Shown here piece by piece: positions 8,061 to 17,041 of a DNA stretch of 64,000 nucleotides; position 1 is the first letter of the stretch; each line of letters starts with the position of its first letter. The translations under genes and the position numbers were made by a program. The notes beneath the pieces were generated by a model that was not told the origin of the DNA, ran no database searches, and worked only from the letters and a program-made list of their open reading frames with translations. Source of the stretch: Kitasatospora aureofaciens (GTDB lineage: Bacteria > Actinomycetota > Actinomycetes > Streptomycetales > Streptomycetaceae); assembly GCA_000720845.1 (NCBI GenBank), contig JODU01000011.1:124001-188000 (forward strand), in the 5' to 3' direction.

Positions 8061-9305
8061 CTACTGGACGGCGTCGATCAGCGCCGCCGCGGTGAACATC
8101 TCCACGCCGACCGTGATGGCGTGCTCGTCCACGTCGAAGTCGCCCTGGTGGAGGTCGCGGACCGTGCGCTCGCCGGGCGGGCGGACGCCGAGGCGGGCCA
8201 TGGCGCCGGGCACGTGCTCCAGGTACCAGGAGAAGTCCTCGCCGCCCAGGCTCTGCTCGGTGCCCTCCACGGCGTCGGTGCCGCGCCGGGCGACCATGGC
8301 GGCCTGGAGCAGCTCGGTGCTGGTGACCTCGTTGACGACCGGGGGGACACCGCGGACGTAGGTGATCTCGGACTTGGCGCGGTACAGGTCGGCGATCTCG
8401 TCGATGGCGCCCATCACCAGGTCGGGCGCCTGCCGCCAGGCGTCCAGGTCGAGGCAGCGCACGGTCCCGGCGAGTTCGGCGTGCTGCGGGATGACGTTCG
8501 GGGCGTGGCCGGATTCGATCCGTCCCCAGGTCAGGGCGAGCCCGCTGCGGCTGTCCACGCGCCGGGCGACGAGCGGGGGCACGTCGGTGACCACCCGGGC
8601 GGCGGCGGTGACCAGGTCGGTGGTGAGGTGCGGGCGGGCGGTGTGGCCGCCGGGGCCGTTCAGGGCGATCTCGAGCCGGTCGCAGGCGGAGGTGATGGGG
8701 CCGACCCTGAGCCCGATCTTCCCGGCGTCCACCCGGGGATCGCAGTGCACGGCCAGGATGCGGCGCACCCCGTCGAGCGCACCGCCCTCGATGGCGTCGG
8801 CGGCGCCGCCGGGCAGCACCTCCTCGGCCGGTTGGAAGACCAGCCGCACGGGCCGGGGCAGCAGGCCCTGCTCGTGCAGGGCGGCGAGCACGAGCCCGGC
8901 GCCGAGGACGATGCTGGTGTGCACGTCGTGCCCGCAGGCGTGGGCCCGGTCCGGCACCTGCGAGCGGTACGCGCACTCGGTCTTGGTGTCGGGGATGGGC
9001 AGGGCGTCGATGTCGGCCCGCAGGGCGAGCATGCGGGGCCCGCCGGACCACTGTCCGGAGTCGGTGCCGGTGCCGATGTCGCAGACGAGCCCGGTGCCGA
9101 TGGGCAGCACGCGCGGCCTGAGACCGGCCCGCTCCAGCCGTTCCTTGATCGCGGCGGTGGTGCGGAACTCCTGGTTGCCCAGCTCGGGGTGCATGTGCAG
9201 GTCGCGGCGGAAGGCCACGAGCTCCGCGCGCAGCGCGTCCGGCAAGGTGCCGGGCAGCGCGGCTTCACCGGGAGTGTCGGCCTCGGACTCTGGGGACATC
9301 AACAC
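8061..9305 (-). CDS. M20-family amidohydrolase/peptidase
   Basis: Cytosolic zinc-dependent amidohydrolase of the IAA-amino acid hydrolase/hippurate hydrolase subgroup, which releases amino acids from N-acyl derivatives. Visible zinc-site motifs are HACGHDVHTS, the AEEVLPGGA glutamate pair, HCDPRVDAG, and LGGEDFSWYL near the end; RDLHMHPELGNQEF is the usual N-terminal block. About 414 residues, normal for the family. The start is uncertain between GTG 9311, GTG 9305 and ATG 9299; AGAGGG sits 6 bases before 9305. It faces the same way as the bmp genes but is separated from them by 171 bases, so a direct link to nucleoside use is not shown. Confidence 0.9.
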   Translation of the reverse strand: MLMSPESEADTPGEAALPGTLPDALRAELVAFRRDLHMHPELGNQEFRTTAAIKERLERAGLRPRVLPIGTGLVCDIGTGTDSGQWSGGPRMLALRADIDALPIPDTKTECAYRSQVPDRAHACGHDVHTSIVLGAGLVLAALHEQGLLPRPVRLVFQPAEEVLPGGAADAIEGGALDGVRRILAVHCDPRVDAGKIGLRVGPITSACDRLEIALNGPGGHTARPHLTTDLVTAAARVVTDVPPLVARRVDSRSGLALTWGRIESGHAPNVIPQHAELAGTVRCLDLDAWRQAPDLVMGAIDEIADLYRAKSEITYVRGVPPVVNEVTSTELLQAAMVARRGTDAVEGTEQSLGGEDFSWYLEHVPGAMARLGVRPPGERTVRDLHQGDFDVDEHAITVGVEMFTAAALIDAVQ

Positions 9306-9558
9306 GTTCACCCTCTGAAGGGTAGGACGCCGGGGTAGTCAACTGCCCCTCGATCAACAAAATTTCAGCCCGTTAGGGGAAGAAAGTTGGCCGCTCGGCG
9401 CATGGCTCTCAACGGGGGTGGGTACGCTCACCCGTTTCCGGCCTCGGCACCCGGCTCCGTCCTTGCTGTTCACTTGCTCCCCTCACGCATACCACGCCAC
9501 GGCTGAGCCACGCCGGATCCGTCCGTATGCCGGGCCTGCCGCCCCCGCTGCCTGCCGC

Positions 9559-10620
9559 CTACCCCGCCACCGCCGACAGCCGGTGCACGTCCCGGGCCGA
9601 GCCGGTGACCCCGCTCAGGAAGCCGCGGGCCCGCGGTGAGGCCGACTCGGTGAGCCAGGCGGGGTCGATGTCGCAGACGGCGACCCGGACCTCGGTGCCG
9701 GCGAGGGCCAGCGGGAGGGTGTGGACGACGGTGGAGGGGAAGCTGAGGACGGTACGGCCGATCGGGCCGCGGCGGGCGATCAGCTCCAGGGGGAGGTCGG
9801 GGCGGACGATCTGCAGGCCCGTCTCCACGGCCAGCCGGTGCAGCTTCTCGGCGCTCTCGCGGCGGTGGGCGAAGTAGCGGGCGGCCCCGTGGGCCCCCGC
9901 CAGGGCGCGTACGGCGGCCACGTAGCGGTCGGCGTCGACGACGCCGGTCTCCACCAGGGAGGTGCCGACCATGTCGGCGCCCTTGGTGATCCGGGGCGGG
10001 CCGAAGCGGGCCCTGGTCCAGGCGAAGTCGTTCGCGGCGACGGTGACGCCTTCGGGGACCTCCTCGATGGGCATGGACGAGAAGACCGAGACCTGCCGGT
10101 CCGGGGTGGGGGTGAGGCGGTGCCGGGCCGAGCGGGAGACCGGGGCGAAGAGCAGGTCGCGCGGGCCGGGGCGGCTGCCCTTGCGGTGCCAGCGCACCAG
10201 GCGTTCGCCGTGGGCCAGCTGGGTGACGAACTCCATGGTGGCGGTGCCGTCGTCGACGACGACCAGGTCGTGGGCGCGGGTGATGGTGAGGAGCAGCTGT
10301 ACGTAGCGGGAGAACGGGTCGCCCATGACGACCCGGTCCGCCTGGCGCAGCGCGGTGGTCAGGCCGCCGACCGTGCGGAAGGGGGCGGTGGCACCGCCGC
10401 GCGCCTCCTCCCAGCGGATCTCGTGGCCCTCCTTGCGGGCCAGTTCCGCCATGCGGCGCAGCTGGCCGCGGGTCATCGGGTCGACGGGCGAGAGGACCAC
10501 GAGGGTGAGCTCCGCGCCGGGGGCGCGGGTGTGCGCCCACTCCAGCACGTTCAGCAGTTGTACCGGGCTCTCGACGAAGGCGAGAGTGCGGGGGCCGGCG
10601 TTCCCGGCGCGGGGGCTCAT
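9559..10620 (-). CDS. Polysialyltransferase/GT52-like glycosyltransferase
   Basis: A 353-residue predicted cytosolic glycosyltransferase. The N-terminal LAFVESPVQLLNVLEWA block followed by VVDDGTATMEFV and a C-terminal FPSTVVHTLPLAL segment resembles sialyltransferase-like families (GT52/polysialyltransferase). It is the last gene of a minus-strand run after the nonulosonate synthase and CMP-sugar synthetase, so transfer of the activated sugar made there is the natural role (inference). The gap to the synthase gene is 43 bases, consistent with one transcript. Acceptor and linkage are unknown. Confidence 0.7.
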   Translation of the reverse strand: MSPRAGNAGPRTLAFVESPVQLLNVLEWAHTRAPGAELTLVVLSPVDPMTRGQLRRMAELARKEGHEIRWEEARGGATAPFRTVGGLTTALRQADRVVMGDPFSRYVQLLLTITRAHDLVVVDDGTATMEFVTQLAHGERLVRWHRKGSRPGPRDLLFAPVSRSARHRLTPTPDRQVSVFSSMPIEEVPEGVTVAANDFAWTRARFGPPRITKGADMVGTSLVETGVVDADRYVAAVRALAGAHGAARYFAHRRESAEKLHRLAVETGLQIVRPDLPLELIARRGPIGRTVLSFPSTVVHTLPLALAGTEVRVAVCDIDPAWLTESASPRARGFLSGVTGSARDVHRLSAVAG

Positions 10621-10663
10621 CTGTGGGGGACCGTCCCGTGGTGAGTGACTCGGTGGCCGGGGA

Positions 10664-11602
10664 TCAGACGGTGACGGGCTCGCCCGCGGCGGCGGCGATC
10701 TCCGCCTCGGCGACGACGCCGGTGACGCGGCGCAGCTTCTTCATCGGGCCCAGCTCGGAGTCGTAGACCTTCTTGACGCCGTCGCCGAGGGAGGCCTCGA
10801 TGGTGCGGATGTCGCGCACCAGGCGGGTCAGGCCCTGCGGCTCGACGGAGGCGGCCTGGTCGGAACCCCACATGGCGCGGTCCAGGGTGATGTGGCGCTC
10901 GACGAAGGTGGCGCCGAGGGCGACGGCGGCCAGCGTGGTCTGCAGGCCGGTCTCGTGGCCGGAGTAGCCGATCGGGACGTTCGGGAACTCCTGCTGGAGG
11001 GTGTTGATGACGCGGAGGTTCAGCTCCTCTGCCTGCGCCGGGTAGGTGGAGGTGGCGTGGCACATGAGGATGTTGTCGCTGCCCAGGACCTCGACCGCGT
11101 GGCGGATCTGCTTCGGGGTGGACATGCCGGTGGAGAGGATGACCGTCTTGCCGGTGGCGCGCAGGGCGCGCAGCAGCTCGTCGTCGGTGAGGGAGGCGGA
11201 GGCGACCTTGTGGGCGGGGACGTCGAACTTCTCCAGGAAGGCGACGGCCTCGGTGTCCCACGGGGAGGCGAACCAGTCGATGTTCTTGGTCCTGCAGTAC
11301 TCGTCGATCTGGCGGTACTCGTCCTCGCCGAACTCCACGCGGTGGCGGTAGTCGATGTACGTCATGCGGCCCCAGGGGGTGTCCCGCTCGATGTCCCACT
11401 GGTCGCGCGGGGTGCAGATCTCCGGGGTGCGCTTCTGGAACTTGACGGCGTCGCAGCCGGCCTCGGCGGCGGCGTCGATCAGCTTGAAGGCGTTCTCCAG
11501 CTCACCGTTGTGGTTGATGCCGATCTCGCCGGTGATGTAGACGGGGCGGCCGGGGCCGGCCTCGCGGGTGCCGAAGGTGCGGATGCGGGAGTTGGTGCTC
11601 AT
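10664..11602 (-). CDS. neuB: NeuB-type nonulosonic acid (sialic/Kdn) synthase lacking the SAF domain
   Basis: Condenses phosphoenolpyruvate with a hexose (or hexose phosphate) to a nine-carbon 2-keto-3-deoxy acid. The TIM-barrel motifs are clear: ITGEIGINHNG near residue 25, KFQKRTPEICTP, STGMSTPKQ, HATSTYPA, GYSGHETG and ERHITLDRAMWGSDQAASVEP. At 312 residues it is shorter than NeuB proteins (about 345) and ends without the C-terminal antifreeze-like SAF domain that covers the active site in the classic enzyme. The CMP-sugar synthetase/phosphatase fusion follows 13 bases upstream in the operon. No NeuC epimerase is present, which favours a mannose-derived Kdn product over N-acetylneuraminate (inference). 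Confidence 0.88.
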   Translation of the reverse strand: MSTNSRIRTFGTREAGPGRPVYITGEIGINHNGELENAFKLIDAAAEAGCDAVKFQKRTPEICTPRDQWDIERDTPWGRMTYIDYRHRVEFGEDEYRQIDEYCRTKNIDWFASPWDTEAVAFLEKFDVPAHKVASASLTDDELLRALRATGKTVILSTGMSTPKQIRHAVEVLGSDNILMCHATSTYPAQAEELNLRVINTLQQEFPNVPIGYSGHETGLQTTLAAVALGATFVERHITLDRAMWGSDQAASVEPQGLTRLVRDIRTIEASLGDGVKKVYDSELGPMKKLRRVTGVVAEAEIAAAAGEPVTV

Positions 11603-11615
11603 GGCAGGGGGTTCC

Positions 11616-12884
11616 TTACGTGGACTGGGTGAGCGTGGGGGTTTCGAGAGGGTCGGGGGTGTCGAGTGAGGGGCCCAGGAGCCAGGTCGCGATCTCCCGT
11701 ACGGCGCCTTCGCCGCCGGGGACGGTGGTGACCGCGCGGGCCGCGCCGCGTACGGCGTCGTGGGCGCTCGCGACCGCCACGGGCCAGCCGACGAGGGCGA
11801 AGCACGGGAGGTCGTTGACGTCGTTGCCGACGTAGAGCACGCGTTCGGGCGCGATGCCCTGTTCCTCGCACCACTGCTTGAGGGCGAGGTCCTTGCGGTC
11901 GATGCCGTGCAGCACGGGCAGCTTGAGCTTGCGCGCGCGGGCGGCGACGACCGGGTTCACCTCCGTGGACAGGATCAGCATCGTCAGGCCGCTGCGGCGC
12001 AGGGCGGCGATGCCGAGTCCGTCGCCGCGGTGCACGGAGACGAACTCCCGTCCGTCGGAGTCGATCAGCACCCGGTCGTCGGTCTGGGTGCCGTCGAAGT
12101 CGAGGACCACGGCGTCGATGTCGGCCGCGGTCGGCAGGGCGCCGGCCCTGGCGGCGTCGAAGTGCGGCGCGAGGGCGCGGGCGCGGGCCAGGTCGTGCGG
12201 GTCGTCGATCTCCAGGACGCGGGCCGGGTCGGTGCGGACCAGTTCGGTGCGGCCGAAGAAGCGGTGCTGGTGCTTGCGGAAGCCGGGGGCGGCCATGGCG
12301 TAGGCGGCGCCGGTCTCCAGCAGGTCCTGGGGCCGGTCCTGGCGGCGGGGGCGGTACGCCTTGTCGTGGTTGACGCCGTGGCCGCCGTCGGCCCCGCCCG
12401 CCGCGTCGCCGCCGTCCCGCCAGACGAAGCCGTGGAACGGGGCGACGGTGACGGCCGTGTCCGCGCCGTCCTCGGCGACCGCGCCGGCCACCCCGTCGAC
12501 GTCCTCGCGGACCAGGAAGGGGCTGGTGCACTGCACGAGCAGGACCACGTCGACGGCGGCGCCGTGCAGGGCCTCGTGGGTGTCCATGGCGTGCAGCACG
12601 GCGGCCTCGGAGGTGGCCGTGTCCCCGGCGATGGCGGCGGGCCGCAGCACGACCTCGGCCCCGGCCTCGCGGGCCGCCGCGGCAATGGCCCGGTCGTCGG
12701 TGGAGACGACGACGTCCGTCACGAGGCGGGCGGCCAGGCACTCGCGCACCGCACGGACCACCAGCGGGACGCCGCCGACGGGGGCGAGGTTCTTCGCGGG
12801 CACTCCCTTGGAGCCGCCGCGGGCGGGGATCACGGCGAGCACCCGGCGCACCGAAGCGCCCTGGCCCGCTTCCGGGTTGGACAT
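11616..12884 (-). CDS. CMP-nonulosonate cytidylyltransferase fused to a HAD phosphatase
   Basis: Two-domain enzyme of 422 residues. The N-terminal NeuA/KdsB-type nucleotidyltransferase (about residues 12-240) shows VIPARGGSKGVPAKN and the STDD motif. The C-terminal KdsC/YrbI-like HAD domain (about 255-400) shows DFDGTQTDD and GNDVND. One polypeptide could thus remove the 9-phosphate and activate the sugar with CTP. The start ATG at 12884 has AGGAG 8 bases upstream. An upstream in-frame GTG at 12992, overlapping the preceding stop as GTGA, would add 36 Pro/Ala-rich residues and remains possible. It lies between the DUF6716-type glycosyltransferase and the synthase in one operon. Confidence 0.9.
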   Translation of the reverse strand: MSNPEAGQGASVRRVLAVIPARGGSKGVPAKNLAPVGGVPLVVRAVRECLAARLVTDVVVSTDDRAIAAAAREAGAEVVLRPAAIAGDTATSEAAVLHAMDTHEALHGAAVDVVLLVQCTSPFLVREDVDGVAGAVAEDGADTAVTVAPFHGFVWRDGGDAAGGADGGHGVNHDKAYRPRRQDRPQDLLETGAAYAMAAPGFRKHQHRFFGRTELVRTDPARVLEIDDPHDLARARALAPHFDAARAGALPTAADIDAVVLDFDGTQTDDRVLIDSDGREFVSVHRGDGLGIAALRRSGLTMLILSTEVNPVVAARARKLKLPVLHGIDRKDLALKQWCEEQGIAPERVLYVGNDVNDLPCFALVGWPVAVASAHDAVRGAARAVTTVPGGEGAVREIATWLLGPSLDTPDPLETPTLTQST

Positions 12885-12988
12885 GGGATCTGCTCCTTGC
12901 GCAGGTGACGCGGGGGTCGCGGGTCCCGTTGCCGGGGGTGCGACCGCGGAGGTCTCGGGTATCGGGGCGGGCCCGGGGGTCGGGGCGG

Positions 12989-14326
12989 TCACAGCTCCCC
13001 CATCCGCCGGATCACCGGGGCCACCCGCTGGACGCCGTGCCGGTAGGCGCCGCGGGCCGCGCGGCGCACGACCTGCCGGACCGGGCCGGGCGCCCGGTCG
13101 GCGGCCGGCGCGCCGGGCAGCGGGGTGCCGTCGGGGGCGAGGTGGTGGCGGGCGAGGATGCCGGGCAGGTAGCCGGGCGCGGTGCCGAGCGTGTAGTAGG
13201 GGGCGAGCGGCGGCAGGCCGCCGGGCCGGGCCAGCAGGGCGGCGATGCGTCCGCGGGCCTCGTCGAAGGCGGTCTCGTAGCCGCCGTCCGCCGCCACGCC
13301 CTGCCGGGCGACCCACTCGGGGTCGGGCACCGGGCGGTGGCCCGCGTCGAGCTGGTCCCAGGAGGCGAGGCAGCCGGAGCCCACGAAGTGGTGGTTGCCC
13401 AGTGCCTCGCGCACCCCTAGGTCGCTGAGCACGACCGTGGGGATGCGGCGGTGCAGGGATTCGAGGGCAGCCGTGGAGCTGACGGTGACCAGCAGGTCGG
13501 TGCGGTCCAGGACCTCGCCCATGTGCCCGTAGACCAGGCGGAAGTTGGGCGGCGGGTCGGCCCGCTGCACCAGCTTCTGGTAGGGCAGCTCCTCGATGTG
13601 CGTGGTGTGTTCGCCGGGCTTGGAGCGGAGCTTGAGCAGCACCTCGCGCTCGGGATGCAGGCGCGCGTGCCGGATCAGCCGTTCGAGGAGGTACGTACGG
13701 TCCCCGCGGCTGTCCGGCACGGAGGGCTGGGCGGCGAAGACCACCGTGTAGGGGCGCTCGCCCCCGCCCGGCTCACCGGCGTACGCGGCCCCGCCCAGGA
13801 AGGGCAGGGCGACCTCGGTCACCGCGGCGGCGTCGGCGCCGACCCCCTCGTACACAGCACGGAAACGGTCCGCGTCCTGGCGGGAGTTGGCGAGCACGAG
13901 GTCGGCGCCGTGGCGCAGCAGCAGGCCGTCGGCGAGCTTCTCGTAGACGACGCCGACGTAGCCGGTGACGACCACGGGCCGCTCGGCGCCGTCCTGCCAG
14001 AGGCGGCCGAGCCCGTGCAGCATGGCCTGGACACCGCCGCCGACCAGGGCGAGGACGAGGACGTCGTAGGAGTCCTCGCCGCGCGCCCCGGCCATGGCGC
14101 GCAGGAACTCGACGGCGGTCACCTCGCGGAGCGAGTCCGCGCTGACGCCGACCTCCTGGAGCTGGCGGGCGGTGGGGGTGGCTCGGCCGCGCAGGAGGTA
14201 GCCGTCGAGGTGGAGCTCCGTGTCCCCGGGGCGGACGCGGGTCGCGGTGAGCGCGCCCCACTTCCACCGGGTGTCGGAGTCCGCCAGGACGGCGACTCTG
14301 AGGGCCTTCGTTGCACTTGCTGGCAC
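12989..14326 (-). CDS. DUF6716-type putative glycosyltransferase
   Basis: A 445-residue GT-B-like protein: VAVLADSDTRWKWG at the N-terminus, a central GYVGVVYEKLADGLLLRHGADLVLANS block, then LVYGHMGEVLDRTDLLVTVSSTAALESL, which resembles the nucleotide-sugar binding half of GT-B enzymes. I recognise it only as the uncharacterised DUF6716 group found in Streptomyces polymer clusters. It is first gene of the minus-strand operon with the CMP-sugar synthetase and NeuB. The GTG start follows TAGCGT by 7 bases with no ribosome-binding site, so the transcript is probably leaderless. Confidence 0.75.
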   Translation of the reverse strand: MPASATKALRVAVLADSDTRWKWGALTATRVRPGDTELHLDGYLLRGRATPTARQLQEVGVSADSLREVTAVEFLRAMAGARGEDSYDVLVLALVGGGVQAMLHGLGRLWQDGAERPVVVTGYVGVVYEKLADGLLLRHGADLVLANSRQDADRFRAVYEGVGADAAAVTEVALPFLGGAAYAGEPGGGERPYTVVFAAQPSVPDSRGDRTYLLERLIRHARLHPEREVLLKLRSKPGEHTTHIEELPYQKLVQRADPPPNFRLVYGHMGEVLDRTDLLVTVSSTAALESLHRRIPTVVLSDLGVREALGNHHFVGSGCLASWDQLDAGHRPVPDPEWVARQGVAADGGYETAFDEARGRIAALLARPGGLPPLAPYYTLGTAPGYLPGILARHHLAPDGTPLPGAPAADRAPGPVRQVVRRAARGAYRHGVQRVAPVIRRMGEL

Positions 14327-14333
14327 GTCGTAG

Positions 14334-14339
14334 ACGCTA
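14334..14339 (-). promoter_or_regulatory. Leaderless-type -10 element (TAGCGT) of the minus-strand glycopolymer operon
   Basis: TAGCGT ends 7 bases before the GTG at 14326, placing the transcription start at the start codon. No Shine-Dalgarno sequence is present. Confidence 0.5.
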
Positions 14340-14511
14340 GGAAGCCATTCCTAGGAACCGCCCAACCGGAATCCAACAAATGGTGAACAGCACGTCGCCG
14401 AATGGGGAATCGGCCCGCCCCGGCCCCGGAAAAGCATCCGCTTCACCGCTTCGCCACGGCGCGTTCACCGGGAATCAAGAAACCGGTAAAGCCGCATGCC
14501 GGACCGTCGCA

Positions 14512-14517
14512 TAACGT
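14512..14517 (+). promoter_or_regulatory. Leaderless-type -10 element (TAACGT) of the plus-strand glycopolymer genes
   Basis: TAACGT ends 7 bases before the GTG at 14525, mirroring the divergent promoter at 14334-14339. The roughly 200-base divergent region therefore serves both arms of the cluster. Confidence 0.5.
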
Positions 14518-14524
14518 CGCTCAC

Positions 14525-15520
14525 GTGCCCAAGCTCTCCGTCATCGTGCCGTTCTACAACGTGCGGCAATACGCCCCAGACACCCTGCGGAGTCTGCGCG
14601 CCAACGCGCGGGACGACTTCGAGTTCATTCTCGTCGACGACTGCTCCACCGACGGGACCGTGGACCTCCTCGCGCGCGCGGAGCGCGAGCTGCCGGGGGC
14701 GGTGCTGGTCATACACGAGGAGAACGGCGGCCTGGCGACGGCCCGCAACACCGGCATCGACCGGGCACGCGGCGAGTACCTCACCTTCCTGGACGGCGAC
14801 GACTGGCTGGCGCCGGGCCACTGCGCCGACCTGGTGGCCGCGATCGAGGGACTGGACGTCGACTTCGTGCGCACCGACCACGTGCAGTGCACGGGACGCA
14901 ACCGCACCCTGCACCGGGTCCCGCACGGCCGCCGCAACACGGCCCTGCGCCCGCGCGAGGCGATCCTGCCCGCGCACCGCACCACCTCCGTGGACTACGC
15001 CTACGCGTGGGCGGGTGTCTACCACCGCCGGCTGGCCGAGCGCGGTCTGCTGCACTTCACCGACGGGCTGCGCACGGCCGAGGACCGGCCGTGGATCTGG
15101 AAGCTGCACCGACAGGCGGAGTCCTTCGCGGTGACCGGGCTGCTCGGCGTGTTCTACCGGCGCGGGGTGGCGTCCTCGCTCACCCAGATCGGTGATGTGC
15201 GCCAACTCGACTTCATCCGCGCGTTCGACGAGGTGCTCGCGGGGGCGGCCGGGGACCCGGACGCCGCGCGGCTGGTGCCGAAGGCGGTCCGCACGTACTG
15301 CGCGATCATCTCCCACCATCTCGGTGCCATCGAGCGGTTCGAGCCCGCCGTGGCCCGGATACTGAAGGAGCGGAGCGCGGCGGCGCTGCGGCGGATGCCG
15401 CAGGATGCGCTCGACGAGGTGCTCGACACGATGGACGCCGAGCGCGCCACGCGGTTGCGGCGGCTGCGCCGTCGCGCGGGCGCGGCCTCCGGCCGGCCGG
15501 CCGAGGAGGCTGCGGCATGA
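14525..15520 (+). CDS. Family 2 glycosyltransferase (first copy of duplicated pair)
   Basis: A 331-residue GT-A fold enzyme transferring a sugar from a nucleotide donor. VPKLSVIVPFYNV opens the domain; VDDCSTDGT and LDGDDW (the DXD-type metal-binding motif) follow, then a long C-terminal domain with RTAEDRPWIW. The GTG at 14525 is chosen because the conserved beta strand begins there and a -10 element lies 7 bases upstream; an in-frame extension of 41 codons has no support. The stop overlaps the following polysialyltransferase-like gene as ATGA. It is paralogous to the gene at 17042, which shares its layout and much of its sequence. Confidence 0.9.
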   Translation: MPKLSVIVPFYNVRQYAPDTLRSLRANARDDFEFILVDDCSTDGTVDLLARAERELPGAVLVIHEENGGLATARNTGIDRARGEYLTFLDGDDWLAPGHCADLVAAIEGLDVDFVRTDHVQCTGRNRTLHRVPHGRRNTALRPREAILPAHRTTSVDYAYAWAGVYHRRLAERGLLHFTDGLRTAEDRPWIWKLHRQAESFAVTGLLGVFYRRGVASSLTQIGDVRQLDFIRAFDEVLAGAAGDPDAARLVPKAVRTYCAIISHHLGAIERFEPAVARILKERSAAALRRMPQDALDEVLDTMDAERATRLRRLRRRAGAASGRPAEEAAA

Positions 15521-16851
15521 CCACTCAGATCTTCCTGGCGTCGACGCTGTACGGCACGGCCACGCTCGCCGCGGCCCTGGACTCCGGCTGCTTCGGCCCG
15601 GCCGACCGGCGGATCCTGCTGGTCAGCAACAACGCGGCGACGCCCGAGACGACACCGTCCCTGGACGCCACACCGGGGTTCGAGCGGCTGCGGGGCCGGT
15701 TCGACGACGTGGTGTCATGGAACGAGGCGATCTACCCCTTCCATCCCGGCGACTGGTCGCCGCGAGCCGGGGACGTGCCGTTGTGGGAGCGGCACCTGCG
15801 GCTGGCCTGGGGGCTCGGCGACGACGACGTGGCGCTGACCGTGGAGTCGGTCCACGTGCCGCCGGCGCTGGGCGTGGCGCAGATCTTCACCGACGCGCCC
15901 CTGACCGTCTACGCGGACGGTCTGATGAGCTACGGGCCCACCCGCACCAAGCTGGCCCCGCTGGTCGGCACGCGTGTGGAGCGGCTGCTCCACCTGGACC
16001 TGGTGCCGGGTCTCGCGCCGCTGCTGCTGACGGAGTTCGGCGTCGGGCCCGAGATCGTGCCGTCCCCGGCGTTCACCAAGGTGCTGGCCGAGCAGGCGGA
16101 CACCGGCGCCGGGCTGCCGGACGTGGAGCGGCCCGCGGTGCTGCTCGGCCAGTACCTGTCGGCGCTGGGCATCCTCTCCGCCGAGGAGGAGGAGGACCTG
16201 CACGTGCGGATGCTGACCGGCGTCGCCGCGCTCGGGCACACGCGCGTGGTGTTCAAGACGCACCCCACGGCCCCGGCCCGCTTCACCCGGGTCCTGGAGG
16301 AGGAGGCCGGGCGGCTGGGGGTCGGCCTCACGGTGGTGGAGGCGCCGGTCCTGGCCGAAGTGCTGTTCCAGCGGATGCGTCCGGCGCTGGTCGTCGGCTG
16401 CTTCTCGACGGCCCTGCTCACCGCCTCCGCGCTGTACGGCCTGCCGGTCGCCCGGGTCGGTACCGAGACGCTGCTCGACCGGCTGACGCCGTACGAGAAC
16501 AGCAACCGGGTGCCCGCCACCCTCGTGGACGCGCTCCTGCCGGACCTGGCGGACCCGGCCGCCGTCGCCGAGGGGCGGCGGGACGTACCGGCCGAGGCGC
16601 TCGCCGCGCTGGTGGGGGCGGTCGGGTTCGCGATGCAGCCGAAGGTCCTGCCGGAGCTGCGCCCGGCGGCGGAGGCGTATCTGCGCGCGCACCTGGACGC
16701 CCGCACCTGGCGGTACTTCAAGAAGCGCAGGCTCACCTCCCTGGGCCTGCCGGGCGGCATCCCGGCCCGGCTGGGGTTCCTGCCGCACAACTCCACGGCA
16801 CGCAGGGTGGTGCGCCGGGCCCGGTCGATCAGGCGCTCGATCGGGCGGTGA
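15517..16851 (+). CDS. Polysialyltransferase-family glycosyltransferase (first copy)
   Basis: A 444-residue protein of the bacterial polysialyltransferase-like family. Blocks are QIFLASTLYGTATLAAALD at the start, LLVSNNAATPET, VYADGLMSYGPTR, KTHPTAPARF, and VVGCFSTALLTAS, with the two His/Pro-containing motifs characteristic of sialyl- and polysialyltransferases. A basic C-terminal tail (RRVVRRARSIRRSIGR) could contact the membrane or polymer. Translation is coupled to the GT2 gene by ATGA. With NeuB and CMP-sugar synthetase next door, polymerisation of a CMP-nonulosonate is the likely reaction (inference). Confidence 0.82.
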   Translation: MTTQIFLASTLYGTATLAAALDSGCFGPADRRILLVSNNAATPETTPSLDATPGFERLRGRFDDVVSWNEAIYPFHPGDWSPRAGDVPLWERHLRLAWGLGDDDVALTVESVHVPPALGVAQIFTDAPLTVYADGLMSYGPTRTKLAPLVGTRVERLLHLDLVPGLAPLLLTEFGVGPEIVPSPAFTKVLAEQADTGAGLPDVERPAVLLGQYLSALGILSAEEEEDLHVRMLTGVAALGHTRVVFKTHPTAPARFTRVLEEEAGRLGVGLTVVEAPVLAEVLFQRMRPALVVGCFSTALLTASALYGLPVARVGTETLLDRLTPYENSNRVPATLVDALLPDLADPAAVAEGRRDVPAEALAALVGAVGFAMQPKVLPELRPAAEAYLRAHLDARTWRYFKKRRLTSLGLPGGIPARLGFLPHNSTARRVVRRARSIRRSIGR

Positions 16852-17041
16852 GGCGGGGCACGGCCGGCCGGGTTCCTCGGCGGAGCACCAAGAATTCACT
16901 TCCGCTGCGAACGGAGTTCGCCTTTCCGAGCCCGCCGGGTCACCTTCGGTTCCGGGCGCATCGCTAGCCTGTTCCAATCTCCCCCGCCTTTTCCCTCGTC
17001 TCGTCCCTCGAATCTGCCATCATCGAACGTGAGAGGCCCGC

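Noticed and set aside
9414..9433. Short CGGGTG/CACCCG hairpin after the GT52-like gene
   Set aside because: Stem of only about six pairs with no T run; too weak to call a terminator in GC-rich DNA.
16236..16250. ACGCGCGT match inside a polysialyltransferase-like gene, and similar ones at about 45670 and 46066
   Set aside because: Lie within coding sequence and lack the flanking TAG/TTAA arms of the three operator sites.
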